A stretch of DNA of 64,000 nucleotides from Trabulsiella guamensis ATCC 49490 (GCF_000734965.1 NZ_JMTB01000117.1:124001-188000), one strand, 5' to 3'. Shown: positions 19,501 through 29,185, counted from the stretch's first letter. The notes: generated by a model not told the origin, from the letters alone. Numbers and translations are program-made.

Positions 19501-22500
19501 CAGATAACCGAAAGCGACAACCGACAGCACCGGAAGAACCAGGAAGTCAGCCGCACCATCACGCAACAGGGCAGTACCGTCAGCGCGGGCGGAAATCTGG
19601 TGATGGCCGCGGACAATAACCTGAACGTCACCGCGTCCTCTGTCACCGCCGGTAACATTGCCCTGCTCTCAGCGGGCAACGACCTGAACCTGAATGCGGC
19701 ACGGGAAAGTGAATCTCACCGCAACGGCAAATCAGAAAACCACGAAAGCCGTTCGGTCGTCTCCACGGTGACCGCTGGTGATAACCTCACCCTTGCTGCT
19801 GGTCGTGATGTGAACAGTCAGGCCGCCGGAATCGCGGCGGAAAACGACGTCGCCATCCGGGCCGGACGTGATGTGAACCTGATGGCTGAAGCCAGCAACG
19901 AAGGCAACAGCTATATCTCAAAAAACAAAAAAGAGATTAACGAGACAGTCCGTCAGCAGGGCACCGACATCACCTCCGGCGGAAACACCACTATTGTGGC
20001 CGGACGGGATGTGACAGCACAGGCCGCTGATGTATATGCCAACGGAAACACCGCCGTGGTGGCCGGACGGGATATCACCCTCACCACCGCCACTGAAAGC
20101 GACTATGAGTACCGGGAGAAGAAGAAAACCTCCGGTGGCATGTTCAGTAAAAAGACCACCCACACCATCCACGAGGAAAATCACACCCGCGAGAAAGGCA
20201 CACAGCTTTCCGGGGAAAACGTGGTACTCAGCGCGGGCAGTGACCTGACAGTTCAGGGCTCATCCGTTGCCGCTGAACGCGACGTGGCGCTGAAGGCCGG
20301 AAACAACGTGACGGTGGAAGCCGCGACCAATACCGACACGTACTATGACATGAAGAAGACGAAGAAATCCGGCATCTTCTCCGGTGGTTCAGGCCTGGGT
20401 GTAACCATTGGTTCACAGTCGTCGAAAACCACCCGGCGGGGTGCAGAGACCACGCAGAGCGATGCGCGAAGCATGGTGGGCACTTCCGGGGGGAACGTCA
20501 TTATCAGCGCCGGAAACCAGGTGACACTGAGCGCCGCCGACGTGATTGCCGGACGGGCGAAGGACGACACGTCCCGTGCTACCGGGCATATCGATATCAC
20601 CGGCAGCGACATTGCCATTATCCCGGGACGGGATACGGTCACCGAATCGGTGAAACAGGAGACAAAATCCTCCGGTATCACCGTCAGCGTGAAGGCACCA
20701 TTTGAGGACACGGTACGCAATGTGCGTGACACCGTGCGCGGGAAAGACAGCAGCGGTAACAGCACCGTTGATAAGGTGAAATCGCTGGGTGCGGAAGGTG
20801 CCGCTCTTGCCCTGGACGGTGCCGGTCAGATGCTGTCTGTTTCCGCAGGCAGCAGCAAGTCGTCCTCTGAATCACACTACCAGGGCGAGTTTAACAGCGG
20901 AAGCCAGCTTGCCGCCGCAGGCAATATCCAGATGACCGCTACCGGCAGACAGGGTGGCAACAGCGGCAATATCCTGATTGCAGGTAGCCAGGTGAATGCC
21001 GGTGAAGCGGTGATACTGGATGCGAAGCGTGATGTGAACATCACCACCTCCACGGATACCGAAACATACAGCAACAGCAGCAAATCCAGCGGCTGGAATC
21101 TTTCGGATGCACTGAGTGCCGGGAGTGCTGTCCGTGCCACTACCGGCGGGGGCAAACACGGCAGTCAGCTTCTGCCGGGAGGAATGAGCCGGTCTGAGAG
21201 CAACAGCAGCGGCACGCGTACCACAGAGAACGCGTCGGTCATTCAGGGTTCAGATATTTACGTCAACAGCCGGGAAGGCAGTGTGAACATCAGCGGCAGC
21301 CAGATGACGGCAACCGAAGACCTGATGCTGTCGGCCACACAGGGCAATATTACGGTCACCGCAGGACGTGACACGTCACATAATGAAACGAGTGGCAGCA
21401 GCAAAACCATTGGCACCCTGGGTGGGGACGGTTACAGCGCCACGGCGGGTTACAGTCGGGATAAACACAGCAGCCGTGAGGACGCGACCACTGAAAGCGG
21501 GCAGCGCAGCCAGTTAACGAGCACAAACGGCAACATTATTGCTCAGGCCGGGAAGGACGTTTCCCTGTCCGGTACGGATGTCAGCGCCGGTAAATCGGTT
21601 TCACTCAGCGGTGAAAATGTCCTGTTTGACGTGAGCCGCGACACCCGTGACGGGGAAGCCCACAGCAGCAGTTCACAGTACGGGGTGACCGCCGCTGCCG
21701 GTGGCTGGGCCATTGACGCGGCAAAAGCCGCTGAAACGGCTGCCCGCAGTGCGGAAAATGGCGACGATGCGCGTCTGACCGCCATTAAAACAGGTCAGGC
21801 GGGCACCACTGCCGCACAGGGCATGATGACGGATTCGGCTGTTGTGAAGGGCAAGGTCTCTGTCACCGTGGGTTCATCCTCGCAGGACAGTCAGTACCAC
21901 AGCAGTAACACGCAGGGTACCACCATTCATGCCGGTGAGAATGTCATTATTAACGCCCGCAACGATATCGCGGGTCAGGGCGTACAGATTGGCGGTAAAC
22001 AGGTGGTGCTGGATGCGGGACGGGATATTCTGCTGACCGCCTCTCAGAACACGCATAACAGCCAGAGTAAAAACAGCGGCAGCCAGTTCAGCGCAGGCGT
22101 GGGTGTGGGTGTGGGTGCCAGCCTGGCAGGTTCCCAGACCGGTATCAGTATTGAACTGGGTGCCTCACAGCAGAAAGGTAAGGAAAACAGCCAGTCACAG
22201 AGCAACACCAACAGCGTTATCCGTGCCGAAGAGCAACTTACGGTGAACAGCGGACGCGACACCACGCTGAAAGGGGCAGAGCTGGAAGGCAATCGTGTGG
22301 TGGTGAACACCGGACGCGACCTGACCATCAGCAGCGTGCAGGACACCGCCTCTTACGACAGCAAACAATCCTCTTCCGGTGCATCCCTCAGCCTCTGCGT
22401 GCCGCCGATATGCGCCGGTACCTCATCGGGCAGCGTGAACGCCTCCGGTGAAAATATCACCCAGAACGGTAAGAGCGTCACCGACCAGAGCGGTATTTTC

Positions 22501-24330
22501 GCCGGAAACGGCGGCTTTGATATCACGGTCGGAAACCACACCCAACTTGATGGTGCGGTGATTGCGTCCACGGCAGACAGCGGCAAAAACAAACTGGATA
22601 CGGGAACGCTGGGCTGGACGGATATTCATAACGAAAGCAAAACCTCCGGTAACAGCTATACCGTGGCGATATCGGGTAGCATGGGGGGTAAGGACAGCGC
22701 TGATAAATCTGTCAACAGGGGAAAAGGCGGTGACGATGAAAATCGCAACGTGGTTCCGGGGATTGGTACCGGTTTTGCAGAAGAGAGCAGCAGTGGCACC
22801 ACCTTATCGGCTATCAGTAACGGCACCATCATCATCCGTGCCCAGGCGAACCAGAAACAGGATATTGCTGACCTGAGTCGTGACACCGACAACGCCCACC
22901 ACGGAGTGGACGTGAACGGCAATGTGCAGAAGGTAAAGGATAACCTGGCGGTACAGAGCGAAGGGATGGCTCTGGCAACGTCGGTACTGGATGTGTATGG
23001 CAAGTACGCAGAGCAGAAGGCGAAGGAATCCAACGCCGTGCTGGAAGCGAAGCTAATCGCCGAAGGCAAGCTTAATGGCAACATGACAGCAGAACAACGG
23101 GAAGCCACGCTGAAAGCCCATCCAGATTATCAGGGAACCGACTACGGTCTGGGAAGTGAATTCTGGACGAAGGGCAGTGCGGCGGCAGGACTGCTGGCCG
23201 GTGCGCTTGGTGGCAATCTGAAAGCCGGTGCAGCAGCAGGTGCTGCACCGCTGCTGGCCTCGCTGGTTAAGGATGTGAATAACGACGTGGCCCGTGCGGC
23301 CCTGCACGGGATTGTGGCGGCGGCGCTGACGCAACTGAGCGGGGGCAGCGGCTCTGAAGGTATGAAAGCCGGTGCGATTGGTGCCATTACGGCGTCGGTG
23401 ATGACGGACCATCTGGTGAGTGCTCTGTATGGTAAGAAGGTCAGCGAACTTACCGCCGATGAAAAACGTCTGGTGAGCAGTCTGGTGACAATTGCAGGTG
23501 GTCTGGCCGGAGCGGCAGGCACGGACGGTGATCTGTCAATGGCGGCTCTGGCCGCAAATACAGCGAGGGTGGAAGTCACCAATAACTCGCTGGCGGGTGA
23601 TAAGGCCAGGGAATCGGTCAAACAAAGTGCTGAATGGTGGAAAACACAGGTCAGGGATAAGCTGGGAGACGGAGCCTCATCGGCTATTGCCAACGGCATT
23701 ATTAATGCCATCGCTGACTCCGGTGATACGGCAATAGGCTCAGCCGATTATGTGGGTGATGCGGCAATGGCGCTCGCCTCATGTGCAACCGGCGAAAGCT
23801 ACTGTGATAAAGCACTGAGTGATTTGGCGGGTAAAAATCAGGCAGTGGCAGACAGCGTCAAGGCGCTGATGCAGAGTGAAACCTGGTCAGCAGTAGCCGA
23901 TAATGTAAAACAGGCGTATGGCGGAAACCAGGCTGCACTGGAAGCCACAGGTGGAATACTGGCAGGTTTTATATTGCCAGGTAAGAAATTGCCAAATGCT
24001 GGAACTGCAATCATCTCTGATAGTGTCGCGTTCAGTACCAAGCAGTTAGACAAAAAATTTAAGCATGCAATTGACTTCGATGTTGTTACCACAAAGAAAA
24101 ACCCGGAGACACTTAAGCAATATGAGACAGCTATTAAGAATCATCTGAATGATAAAGCTACTAGTGAAAACGGCACTTATGGCTTTGTGAAAGACTCAAG
24201 AGTGTTTTTTAATCCCAATACGAATAATGCAGTTGTTATTGATAAGTCAGGTGAGTTTATTACAGGCTTCAAAGTGATCCCTGGAACACCTCAGTATGAT
24301 AACTATATGAAAAATGGGGTTTTAAGATGA
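13540..24330 (+). CDS. cdiA: CdiA, contact-dependent growth inhibition toxin
   Basis: 3596 residues. Order: signal region; TPS/haemagglutination-activity secretion domain (about 40-280, [16 protein letters not shown] being its hallmark); long FHA-1 beta-helix repeats; a cysteine-containing central region (about 1400-1550) and a YP-like segment where receptor binding maps in known CdiA; FHA-2 repeats with RDV/RDI motifs; and a pretoxin region. The usual VENN is VTNN here (3346-3349). The about 250-residue CdiA-CT follows: an entry domain and a C-terminal domain with KFKH (His3509), like the Lys/His pair of colicin D, ending [16 protein letters not shown] infer a tRNase attacking tRNA-Arg; the immunity protein supports this. 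The gene overlaps cdiI by ATGA. Confidence 0.95.
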   Translation: MDNHHTVSFSRRVLSYLISALIAGQPVLPAIGAVVTPSGNTKMDKAGNGVPVVNIATPNGAGISHNRYGEYNVGKEGLILNNATGKLSQTQLGGLIQNNPNLKAGKEARGIINEVTGGKRSELKGYTEVAGKAANVMVANPYGITCDGCGFINTPQATLTTGKPAMNADGSFQVLEVTTGSITINGAGLDGSQSDAVSIIARATELNAQLHAKDLTIIAGANRVGADGGIKPVTGEGSAPKVAIDTGALGGMYANRIRLTSTEKGVGVNLSNLNARQGDITLNSAGKLVLKNSLASGNTTVTGTDVTLSGDNKAGGSLNVTGGNALTLNQSRLVADNSLALSSSGQIVQNGGELTAGQNATLSGQSLSQNSSGRINAAGNITLTTAGDATLKGSTVAGKGLTVSTGSLNNGGTLAAGSDATVKTGVFSNTGTVQGNNLKVTATGLTSTGNLKSSSTLSVSARNITLSGETVADGSVTVTGNSLKTTTTAQTQGNSVSVDVQNAQLDGTQAARDNLTVKARDSLNHSGKSSASTLKVESGSLSNSGTLTAAVLAINSPTVINSGLIHGEKTLSLVSRLLDNRDSGVVYSQAALSLSLPELRNSGIITGDAVLSLSGSQLTNSGELSGASLSLDYGTLNNTTGGLLLAQGGSAITAQSLSNAGTIAGDRLTLNADRLTGTGLLQGDTALSLTAGILVLLTRSRTLTGGDLTLSGTTLTTAGQTQGQNVSVNARDWQNSGSGLATGSLSVLLTGMLSNTGDLMSQGNTALTAGTTDNRGGLLSAGDLSLSGNSLDNSGTVQGNRVTVQQDRITNSGTLTGIAALTLGARPEMAAPLLTLTNNSGGSLLTTGDLTLTAGTISNVGQWQGKRVLIHAQTVTNSGALQAAELLDAQISNSLTGTSGSKITSNGELALSALTLSNSGQWIAKNLTLNGGTLTNSGEVTGVDALSVTLNQTLNNPAGGKLLSAGNLTLSAGSVTNAGQIQGKTTAITAGSFVNSGRLQGESLALNVSGGLSNTTSGVLLSQNAMNVSAATLTNQGAIQGGGDSSVKATTRVQNDGKILSGGKLTLTAPELANTGSGLVQAVTLLLDVVNAVNSGRVLATGSAELKGTSLNNSGTLQGADLLVNYRTLSNSGTALGTIGLTVKGDSLVQTDAGRLYSAGALELDVREFSGRGQVVALGNATLKLISALTNTGTLAAGQALSVTSQNAITNSGVMQGNALALSAGGNFTNNAQLTTGNGSSTINAQNILLNTSGSLQAGSDVQLTSRGNITVNGFTGTAGSLTMTAAGTLLNTALIYAGNNLKLFADRIHNIYGDILAGNSLWMQKNAGGTVNTEVINRSGTIETTNGDIVINTGHLLNEADGLTISQSEHTYPDAMPGLHGFYGSLNTPDFDVSLNEWKYNGEDIVWKSEKMCTGGVNDHCRTLYSYRLTGSDVRQYLLSESVVSVSASGTAARIASGRDISVTAGTLDNRGSHILAGRNAVLTGGTLNNLSAESGRRITYVQAEYRCEWFYSDCDSTAWKPVTLYPDGSWSGNGDASWVPYLLGERTTEYVADGGAYRAVISAGGNISASFTRDISNTTTTANAGGVSNTINAPSLSTLTPQTVGGGLSAESLTGAGNATISGPGWLDSITDGLKDIAGGSSLSGQSGSGGSYPLPSGNNGYFVPSTDPDSPYLITVNPKLDGLGNLDSSLFDSLYGLLGMKPGQAPHADARWSDEKQFLGSSYFLDRLGLKPEKDYRFLGDAAFDTRYVSNAMLNQTGSRYINGLGSDLEQMQYLMDSAASQQKGLGLQFGVALTAEQVARLTGSILWWESATINGQTVMVPKLYLSPQDVTIHNGSVISGDNVQLAAGNIINSGGTLTAQNDLSLDADNSISNLNAGLISAGNSLNLSAIGDINNIGSAISGKSVALESISGSINNITRAQQWDVTAGRTHISGTDTGTTATITASESLSLDAGRDINITGADVSAGDSLGMFAGNDINIAANQITESDNRQHRKNQEVSRTITQQGSTVSAGGNLVMAADNNLNVTASSVTAGNIALLSAGNDLNLNAARESESHRNGKSENHESRSVVSTVTAGDNLTLAAGRDVNSQAAGIAAENDVAIRAGRDVNLMAEASNEGNSYISKNKKEINETVRQQGTDITSGGNTTIVAGRDVTAQAADVYANGNTAVVAGRDITLTTATESDYEYREKKKTSGGMFSKKTTHTIHEENHTREKGTQLSGENVVLSAGSDLTVQGSSVAAERDVALKAGNNVTVEAATNTDTYYDMKKTKKSGIFSGGSGLGVTIGSQSSKTTRRGAETTQSDARSMVGTSGGNVIISAGNQVTLSAADVIAGRAKDDTSRATGHIDITGSDIAIIPGRDTVTESVKQETKSSGITVSVKAPFEDTVRNVRDTVRGKDSSGNSTVDKVKSLGAEGAALALDGAGQMLSVSAGSSKSSSESHYQGEFNSGSQLAAAGNIQMTATGRQGGNSGNILIAGSQVNAGEAVILDAKRDVNITTSTDTETYSNSSKSSGWNLSDALSAGSAVRATTGGGKHGSQLLPGGMSRSESNSSGTRTTENASVIQGSDIYVNSREGSVNISGSQMTATEDLMLSATQGNITVTAGRDTSHNETSGSSKTIGTLGGDGYSATAGYSRDKHSSREDATTESGQRSQLTSTNGNIIAQAGKDVSLSGTDVSAGKSVSLSGENVLFDVSRDTRDGEAHSSSSQYGVTAAAGGWAIDAAKAAETAARSAENGDDARLTAIKTGQAGTTAAQGMMTDSAVVKGKVSVTVGSSSQDSQYHSSNTQGTTIHAGENVIINARNDIAGQGVQIGGKQVVLDAGRDILLTASQNTHNSQSKNSGSQFSAGVGVGVGASLAGSQTGISIELGASQQKGKENSQSQSNTNSVIRAEEQLTVNSGRDTTLKGAELEGNRVVVNTGRDLTISSVQDTASYDSKQSSSGASLSLCVPPICAGTSSGSVNASGENITQNGKSVTDQSGIFAGNGGFDITVGNHTQLDGAVIASTADSGKNKLDTGTLGWTDIHNESKTSGNSYTVAISGSMGGKDSADKSVNRGKGGDDENRNVVPGIGTGFAEESSSGTTLSAISNGTIIIRAQANQKQDIADLSRDTDNAHHGVDVNGNVQKVKDNLAVQSEGMALATSVLDVYGKYAEQKAKESNAVLEAKLIAEGKLNGNMTAEQREATLKAHPDYQGTDYGLGSEFWTKGSAAAGLLAGALGGNLKAGAAAGAAPLLASLVKDVNNDVARAALHGIVAAALTQLSGGSGSEGMKAGAIGAITASVMTDHLVSALYGKKVSELTADEKRLVSSLVTIAGGLAGAAGTDGDLSMAALAANTARVEVTNNSLAGDKARESVKQSAEWWKTQVRDKLGDGASSAIANGIINAIADSGDTAIGSADYVGDAAMALASCATGESYCDKALSDLAGKNQAVADSVKALMQSETWSAVADNVKQAYGGNQAALEATGGILAGFILPGKKLPNAGTAIISDSVAFSTKQLDKKFKHAIDFDVVTTKKNPETLKQYETAIKNHLNDKATSENGTYGFVKDSRVFFNPNTNNAVVIDKSGEFITGFKVIPGTPQYDNYMKNGVLR

Positions 24331-24599
24331 GTTACTTACTTGTTGAATTTGCCAGATCTTTCGGGAGTGGAAGGCTTTCTGCGGTAGCATTCGCGGAAGC
24401 ATATATGGAGCTTTGGCGTATAGAACGAGATAACAAAAATATACTTAACTATGATGAGAGTGTAAGTGAGTGTCTATCAAGTGTATTTTGTGCGGCAGAT
24501 ATGTATAACCCTGATGATGATCGTGAAGAATATGAATTTGATGATGAGCAGCTACGAAATGAAATAAATAAGCTCATGGATATTTATATTAATAAGTAA
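24327..24599 (+). CDS. cdiI: CdiI immunity protein, colicin D immunity (ImmD) type
   Basis: 90 residues, acidic, cytoplasmic. The C-terminal block [21 protein letters not shown] matches the colicin D immunity family (ImmD has a FEPDADRANYEIDDNGL-type stretch), and the N-terminal [14 protein letters not shown] fits as well. ImmD blocks the colicin D active site by mimicking tRNA phosphates with acidic residues. It therefore pairs with the colicin D-like CdiA-CT. The 4-nt overlap with cdiA couples translation. The gene is A/T-rich compared with cdiA, as usual for exchangeable toxin/immunity tips. Confidence 0.9.
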   Translation: MSYLLVEFARSFGSGRLSAVAFAEAYMELWRIERDNKNILNYDESVSECLSSVFCAADMYNPDDDREEYEFDDEQLRNEINKLMDIYINK

Positions 24600-24640
24600 A
24601 AAACATCCTGGCGTAGTTGCCGGGATCTTCTTGTTAATCG

Positions 24641-24772
24641 TCAGCTCTTAACCGGCTCGACTACCGGTCTTCACTCTTCCACACTGACAATGACCGGCGT
24701 GTCGGTGCTGAATCCCGCCTCTCCCAGCCAGTTTCTAGGCTGGGGATGCAGGAATAAATAGTACTTGGTCAT
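24641..24772 (-). pseudogene. SymE-like toxin remnant
   Basis: On the minus strand ATG at 24772 opens MTKYYLFLHPQPRNWLGEAGFS, continues STDTPVIVSVEE, meets TGA at 24671, and resumes in frame as RPVVEPVKS to a stop at 24641. The block NWLGEAGFSTDTPV is the conserved end of SymE-family proteins (AbrB-like fold, SOS-induced type I toxin in E. coli). The N-terminal half is missing and the TGA probably replaces the usual Gly of an EEG motif. SymE copies often sit beside Rhs and CDI loci. Confidence 0.55.
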
Positions 24773-24816
24773 TTGGAACAGGCTCTTTATAGCAGCGGGA
24801 AAACGGGGAGCAAAAC

Positions 24817-25156
24817 GTAAGGTTCCGGGGAACTCGCATTGACGATCTGGTGCTGATTGTGCTGACGTTTTTCCGACTTGTAGGGACTGGCGGTCAACTG
24901 TGTCAGGCTGTGGAGTGCTGAGTGAGTCAGTCCTAATGGCTCAGCCAGAGTGAACCCGGTGCAGGGAACTGGTTGATCGAGCCCTTCGATCTTCATCGGG
25001 GCGGTAGCGTGTTCAGACGAAAAAGGCGCGTCGGGGCAAAAAGTTGTCGCGCCGGAAGTGTAGCAGGCAAAAACGGATGTAACTGACGGAAAACACAGGG
25101 AAAAATCGACTTCACCCCTGCTCTCTGCATCAGAGAGAGTTGTTGTAGACAACAAC
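24817..25156 (+). repeat. Direct repeat R1, upstream of orphan toxin modules
   Basis: Aligns without gaps to 27431-27770; I count about nine substitutions in the first 325 bases, then divergence at the toxin junction. Its second half, read on the plus strand from 24989, encodes GAVACSDEKGASGQKVVAPEV, a TAG, then QAKTDVTDG to VVVDNNSL. The first half has no convincing plus-strand coding. Both copies end at a VENN-like motif. Repeats like this permit homologous exchange of toxin cassettes. Confidence 0.9.
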
Positions 25157-25801
25157 AGTCTGAAGGTTATTGCGGAAGGTTGTGCTATCGCTGCCCCATG
25201 TCGTAGCAAGGTTGCAGAGCAGTTGCTGGAGATTGGCGTCAAGGCCGGGCTGACGGGGGCTGTGGCGAAGACGCTCGCCGACAAACTGACCGCCGACGAA
25301 CTGGATCACCTCGTCACCCTGCAAATGACGGGCAACGATGAGATCACCAGTAAGTATCTTGGTCTGTTGCAGGACAAATATGCACCGGAAGCGTCATCCA
25401 ATCCTAATCTGGGTAAAGGCCTAGATAACGACCAGAAAGCTGAGTTAGGTGGTGTGGGTTCCGGAACGCCAGGAGGCTGGGGACCAGAGGACGAGGAAAA
25501 TGGACGGAACTCTGCCGCATCAACCGTTGGCAAAGATATTGCAGATGGACATGCATTTGAAAAACATGTTGTTACGCAGAACGAGTTTGCTGATCTTGGA
25601 ATAAAAACTAAGGAGCAATTTGCCCAGCATATTGAGAAAATAATTAACAATCCTTCAGCGTCCAGAACACTTAGTGGTGGTAGGTCTGCATATTGGGATG
25701 ATGCAACAGGAACTGTTGTGATCCGTAACCCCAAAGCAAGCGATGGTGGAACTGCCTTCCGACCTGTTAATGGTCGGGCCTATTTTGATAATTTGAGGTG
25801 A
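25139..25801 (+). pseudogene. Orphan CdiA-CT module 1 (toxin without start)
   Basis: Open in frame from a TAG at 25061, with VDNN at 25145-25156 as the VENN-type boundary and about 215 residues after it. There is no credible start codon, so it is a displaced CdiA-CT needing recombination onto cdiA. The first part is an entry-type region with two cysteines (GCAIAAPCRSK) and a helical segment (ADELDHLVTLQM). The last about 85 residues form a compact domain with GHAFEKHV, a conserved SGGRSAYWDDATGTVVIRNP block and GGTAFRP, a pattern I associate with RNase-type polymorphic toxins. I cannot name its substrate. The frame is intact to its stop and abuts its immunity gene. Confidence 0.75.
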
Positions 25802-25803
25802 GA

Positions 25804-26010
25804 ATGAATACGTTAGGCATTGCAAAACATAAGGTTACCTTAGAAGTTACCGAGACCGAATTGCTCGTTTTAAATTCAGCGCTGAATGAAGTTTGCAACG
25901 GTATTGATATTCCTGAGTTTGAAACAAGACTTGGTGCTACTTTGACTGAGGTAACTGTTTTATTGGATGAAATTGGTGAGGTATTGGATAAAATGGATGC
26001 ATTAGCTTGA
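25804..26010 (+). CDS. Immunity protein for orphan module 1
   Basis: 68 residues from ATG at 25804; a GTG at 25798 overlapping the toxin stop is an alternative. It is acidic and helical: VTLEVTETELLVLNSALNEV, DIPEFETRLGATLTEV, LLDEIGEVLDKMD. This family occurs directly after toxins ending in the GGTAFRP-type domain, so I assign it as the cognate antitoxin. It stays intact although the toxin lacks a start, as expected if it protects against siblings that deliver the toxin. Confidence 0.75.
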   Translation: MNTLGIAKHKVTLEVTETELLVLNSALNEVCNGIDIPEFETRLGATLTEVTVLLDEIGEVLDKMDALA

Positions 26011-26036
26011 TGTATTAGGTTACATCGGATCGAATT

Positions 26037-26867
26037 GTTGTTGAACACAATTCCTTAAGCAAAGGCAGCCCACAGAAATATACTGAACGCTATAAAGAAT
26101 GTAGTGGAAATGCTGGTTGTGAACAGCAGATCCGTAAGGATATGGCGAAAGAATCAGCGGAAAATGTTCTGAAGCTGAAGTCATGCTGGGAAGCTGGAGA
26201 TACTGCCTGCGTGGTGCAACTTGGGGCGCAGATTGAACTGAATGAGCAGGTGTATACTGCATTACGGGTTCAGGATGATCTGGCTGGCAGAGCGTATGAA
26301 AGTTCAGCGAAATGGTACGCAGATATAATTGAACAGTGCGCAGGTAAGTGTGGCTGGCTGGAAGCGTCATTGCTGAAAGCAGGGGCCGATGGTTTAACCA
26401 ATATTACTTATGGTGTGCTTGGCGCTGGAAGTCTGGCGGGAGGAAAACCAGGGGCAACATCTATAACGGAAAGCGGTGTAGCGAAGGGGACAATACCAAA
26501 CTCTTACCCACAGATAAAGTTGGGCGAAACAGTAATTATTAATGAGGTTAGTGTTACTCGTGTTGGTAGATGGATGTCTCCAGATGAATTATCTCAAATG
26601 CAAAATGGAGGGAAAGTCGTTCAAGGAGGTGGTGGACAGACTTTTATATCCACTAGAGGTGCTTCAGATTTCAAGTCAACCGCACCGGCAGGGTCAGTCT
26701 ATGTTGAGTTTGATGTCCCTACAAATAGTTTGTTACAAGGCGGAAAAGATGGATGGTATAAGTTAATCGGTCCAGATGCGAGTAAATCACAGCAATTTAT
26801 GTTGAATAAGCAAGGCGGTAGTCAATTACCTGAAGCTAAAAGTATCACAGTTCTAGATAAGAAATAG
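26037..26867 (+). pseudogene. Orphan CdiA-CT module 2, TreTu-like ADP-ribosyltransferase
   Basis: The frame opens after a TAG about 20 bp beyond the previous immunity gene and reads VVEHNSLSKG (VEHN at 26040-26051, a VENN variant), then SPQKYTERYKECSGNAGCEQ, an entry domain with cysteine pairs, and a C-terminal domain of about 100 residues: VTRVGRWMSPDELSQM, GGGGQTFISTRG, GSVYVEFDVPTNSL, GWYKLIGPDAS. This is the pattern of the TreTu toxin domain, described as an ADP-ribosyltransferase acting on EF-Tu. The junction sits at the VENN site with no start codon, so it is a displaced tip. An internal ATG at 26142 could give a 241-residue product lacking the first 35 residues. Confidence 0.72.
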
Positions 26868-26882
26868 AAAGGAGCGTTAATA

Positions 26883-27170
26883 ATGAATATAGATATTTTT
26901 AAAGCCGAAATTGCCCCCTATTTAACAGGGTGCGAGCTTCAATATCGCTCTTTTAGTAATGGTGATTTTGGCGACTTAGAGCGAATTGAGTTTGAAAAAG
27001 GGGATAAATTCGGAACAGTTGACTTGTGGTCTACAGGTTGGATGGGGGTAGATGTGTATGATAGCGCCTTAGAGGCTCAATTAATTAACATATTATTAGG
27101 CCCAGATGAGTTAGAACAGCAAAATAAAACAATAGAAGATCTTTTGCGAGTTTTAGAAGTTAATAAATGA
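26883..27170 (+). CDS. Immunity protein for orphan module 2
   Basis: 95 residues, acidic, with an AAAGGAGCG ribosome-binding site. Features: GCELQYRSFSNGDFGDLERIEF, STGWMGVDVYDSALEAQLINIL, DELEQQNKTIEDLL. No membrane or signal segment, as fits an antitoxin to a cytoplasmic enzyme. Its position 15 bp after the TreTu-like toxin makes it the probable partner. It overlaps the next small gene by ATGA. Confidence 0.75.
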   Translation: MNIDIFKAEIAPYLTGCELQYRSFSNGDFGDLERIEFEKGDKFGTVDLWSTGWMGVDVYDSALEAQLINILLGPDELEQQNKTIEDLLRVLEVNK

Positions 27171-27426
27171 AAAGCCTACAGTACATCTCTAATAATCACG
27201 TCCCTTATAAAAATTGGGGTGTGCTCATGATTTTAAATGAAGGTATTGTGCATAGCGGTGAGTATGCAGGCTGGAAGATCCAAATTGTTGATGATACTGC
27301 TGGTGAAACAGGAGGGTATTACCTGATTTTGCAGCATGGTAATATTGAATGTTTTGATTATTGGTTTGAAAAAAAGAGTATCTTGACAATCAACTAACTG
27401 ATTTTGATATTAAATGGAATCGTTAG
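27167..27426 (+). pseudogene. Third immunity-like gene, frameshifted at a 7-A run
   Basis: The start is either ATG at 27167 (overlapping the previous stop) or ATG at 27228 behind GGGG. The core LNEGIVHSGEYAGWKIQIVDD and TGGYYLILQHGNIECFDYWFEKK looks like a compact immunity protein. At the A7 run (27369-27375) the present frame ends as SILTIN; adding one A gives EYLDNQLTDFDIKWNR and a stop at 27426, a much better protein end. One base therefore appears lost. No partner toxin precedes it, so it is an extra antitoxin left from an earlier exchange. Confidence 0.6.
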
Positions 27427-27430
27427 ATGA

Positions 27431-27770
27431 GTAAAGTTCCGGGGACCTCGCATTGACGATCTGGTGCTGATTGTGCTGACGTTTTTCCGGCTTGTAGGGA
27501 CTGGCGGTCAACTGTGTCAGGCTGTGGAGTGCTGAGTGAGTCAGTCCTAATGGCTCAGCCAGAGTGAACCCGGTGCAGGGAACTGGTTGATCGAGCCCTC
27601 CGATCTTCATCGGGGCGGTAGCGTGTTTAGACGAAAAAGGCGCGTCGGGGCAAAAAGTTGTCGCGCCGGAAGTGCAGCAGGCAAAAACGGATGTAACTGA
27701 CGGAAAAAACAGGGAAAAATCGACTTTACCCCTGCTCTCTGCATCAGAGATAGTTGTTGTGGGTAATAAC
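27431..27770 (+). repeat. Direct repeat R2, second copy of the toxin-boundary repeat
   Basis: Second copy of 24817-25156 at a constant offset of 2614 bp with no indels. The position that is TAG at 25061 is CAG here, so the plus-strand frame is open from 27591 through GNNSL. R1 and R2 frame exactly two toxin/immunity pairs plus the extra immunity gene. Confidence 0.9.
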
Positions 27771-27920
27771 TCGCTCAGAGAGGAAGAAGAAAAGCGGCTT
27801 GGGCTGCGACCAACTGAAATTATTAACATTAATCCATTATTTAATAGTACAGCCAAAATACTTGACAGGAATGGATGGAGAACCACTGAAAGGTGGTGGT
27901 GGAATATTGAATACGTATAG
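27591..27920 (+). pseudogene. Orphan CdiA-CT module 3 (short remnant)
   Basis: About 110 open codons: a lipobox-like GAVACLDEKGASGQKV, the linker VQQAKTDVTDGKNREKSTLP, VGNNSL as the VENN-type boundary, then about 50 residues ending TERWWWNIEYV. Shifting frame near the end gives GGGGILNTYSSIMNH instead, so the tail may be frameshifted. No start codon. Too little of the toxin domain remains to name it. Confidence 0.5.
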
Positions 27921-28006
27921 CTCAATTATGAACCATTGAATCAATAAATCGATACTACATCGTCACTTTATTGATTCAATTTTTTAATTTAACAAAGGAT
28001 GCTTCA

Positions 28007-28753
28007 ATGAGAAAAATAATATTGTCACTGATTTTTACTTTAGCTTTATCTGGCTGCTCTAAACCAAATGTGAATTGGAATTGGGCTAAAGGAAATGAAA
28101 TGCTTGCAGATAAAAGCTTAACTGATCAGCAAATAAATTCGAAAATTGAAAACAATAAAACTTCTATAAATGAAGTTAACGCTTTGTTTGGTGATAATAA
28201 GCAGAATACCAGAAGTGTAGTCAAAAAAACATTTCCCAACGGTACTTACAGCATTTCTTCATATAAGGGCCACCTGAATGACTGGGCTGGTACTTATGCA
28301 CACCGTGTTCTCTTTGTGGCTTATGATAAAAATGGTATGATTATCAATCATGATATTGCAACAAATAACTTCAGAGAGAAGAATAAATTTGAAAAAAGAC
28401 CAGAGGAATTGCGTTTAACTGCTTTTAATGAGTTAAACAAAAACGATAGCAAGTCAAAGGCATTAGGTCTTCTTGGAGAACCTAGAACTATATCATTTTC
28501 AGATGCCGGGAATATTTTATTGGTTTATAGTAACACGGAAATAACAAGAGATGCAACTTCCTTCATCCCAATTTTTAACATGATAAAAGGTACTGAGTCA
28601 GGGGGGGCTGAGCGAGTTTATGTTGAATTAAAAGACAATAAAATTGAAAATATATACTTGGTTTCAGTTAAGATAACCCAAGGGCTAGGGCTTGCAAATT
28701 CATCTGATTATAAAGAGGATGTAATATCCATCAAGAAAAAGTATGACTTTTAA
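28007..28753 (+). CDS. Lipoprotein, possible immunity protein
   Basis: 248 residues from ATG at 28007 with an AAAGGA ribosome-binding site. A lipoprotein signal is clear: MRKIILSLIFTLALSGCSKP with lipobox LSGC. The mature part seems to have two related halves, each with an N-terminal helix and a glycine turn (INEVNALFGDN; SKALGLLGEP) followed by beta strands (TYSISSYKG; ILLVYSNTEI), the pattern of SmpA/BLIP-like folds. It sits among orphan CDI modules and is A/T-rich like them. A periplasmic lipid-anchored immunity protein against an envelope-acting toxin is my inference; a chance neighbour is equally possible. Confidence 0.6.
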   Translation: MRKIILSLIFTLALSGCSKPNVNWNWAKGNEMLADKSLTDQQINSKIENNKTSINEVNALFGDNKQNTRSVVKKTFPNGTYSISSYKGHLNDWAGTYAHRVLFVAYDKNGMIINHDIATNNFREKNKFEKRPEELRLTAFNELNKNDSKSKALGLLGEPRTISFSDAGNILLVYSNTEITRDATSFIPIFNMIKGTESGGAERVYVELKDNKIENIYLVSVKITQGLGLANSSDYKEDVISIKKKYDF

Positions 28754-28813
28754 ATATGTTGCAAACCCAATGTAAGTGTGAGCGTTATTATATAATTTAA
28801 AACCGCACCGCCC

Positions 28814-28846
28814 AATAATAATCCCAGCATTGCTGGGATTATTATT
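28814..28846. terminator. Strong hairpin after the lipoprotein gene
   Basis: AATAATAATCCCAG, loop CATTG, and CTGGGATTATTATT form a perfect 14-bp stem with A on one side and T on the other, as in bidirectional Rho-independent terminators. It separates the lipoprotein gene from the next toxin remnant. Confidence 0.75.
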
Positions 28847-29185
28847 GATTACGGGAACTCATATTGATATTACGATTTTGCTAAAGCAGATGATTGGATT
28901 GATTACACGTTAGCTGCTGCGGGTACATTGCCTTTTGCTAAAGTATTCACGAAACCACTAAAAGAAGCCAAATTACTGTTAAAAGCTGGCTATCTTGATG
29001 GGGCGAATAAGCTCATAAAAGAAGCGAGTGATGGTATACCAACAAAGTTGCCTTCAAATCCTACATCGCAATCATCAAGTGGAGTATGGAAACCAGATCA
29101 TGGTGTAGAGGTAAATGCTGGTTCAGGTAAACAAAAAGATTCTCAGATATGGACTGAAACTAAAAAAACAGACCCAGTATCATAA
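28847..29185 (+). pseudogene. Orphan CdiA-CT module 4 (interrupted)
   Basis: Reads IDYGNSY, a TGA, then YYDFAKADDWIDYTLAAAG, KPLKEAKLLLKAGYLDGANK and SSGVWKPDHGVEVNAGSG to a stop at 29185. The helical linker and SGVWKPDHG-type stretch look like the middle of a CdiA-CT or Rhs tip. No start, no VENN motif found, and the end is cut where an IS3-type remnant begins. No immunity gene follows. The family of the lost toxin domain cannot be read. Confidence 0.45.

Noticed and set aside
13584..23711. Many long frames opposite to cdiA, some over 150 codons (for example 15951-16505, 16624-17607 and 19047-19679)
   Set aside because: They lie wholly inside the cdiA reading frame, are low-complexity Ser/Pro/Leu shadows of FHA repeats, and lack ribosome-binding sites and families.
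24787..25284. Minus-strand frame across R1 (and its twin across R2, 27410-27925)
   Set aside because: Open in both copies, but the nine differences I tracked all change amino acids, so there is no sign of selection for this frame, and it has no recognisable domain.
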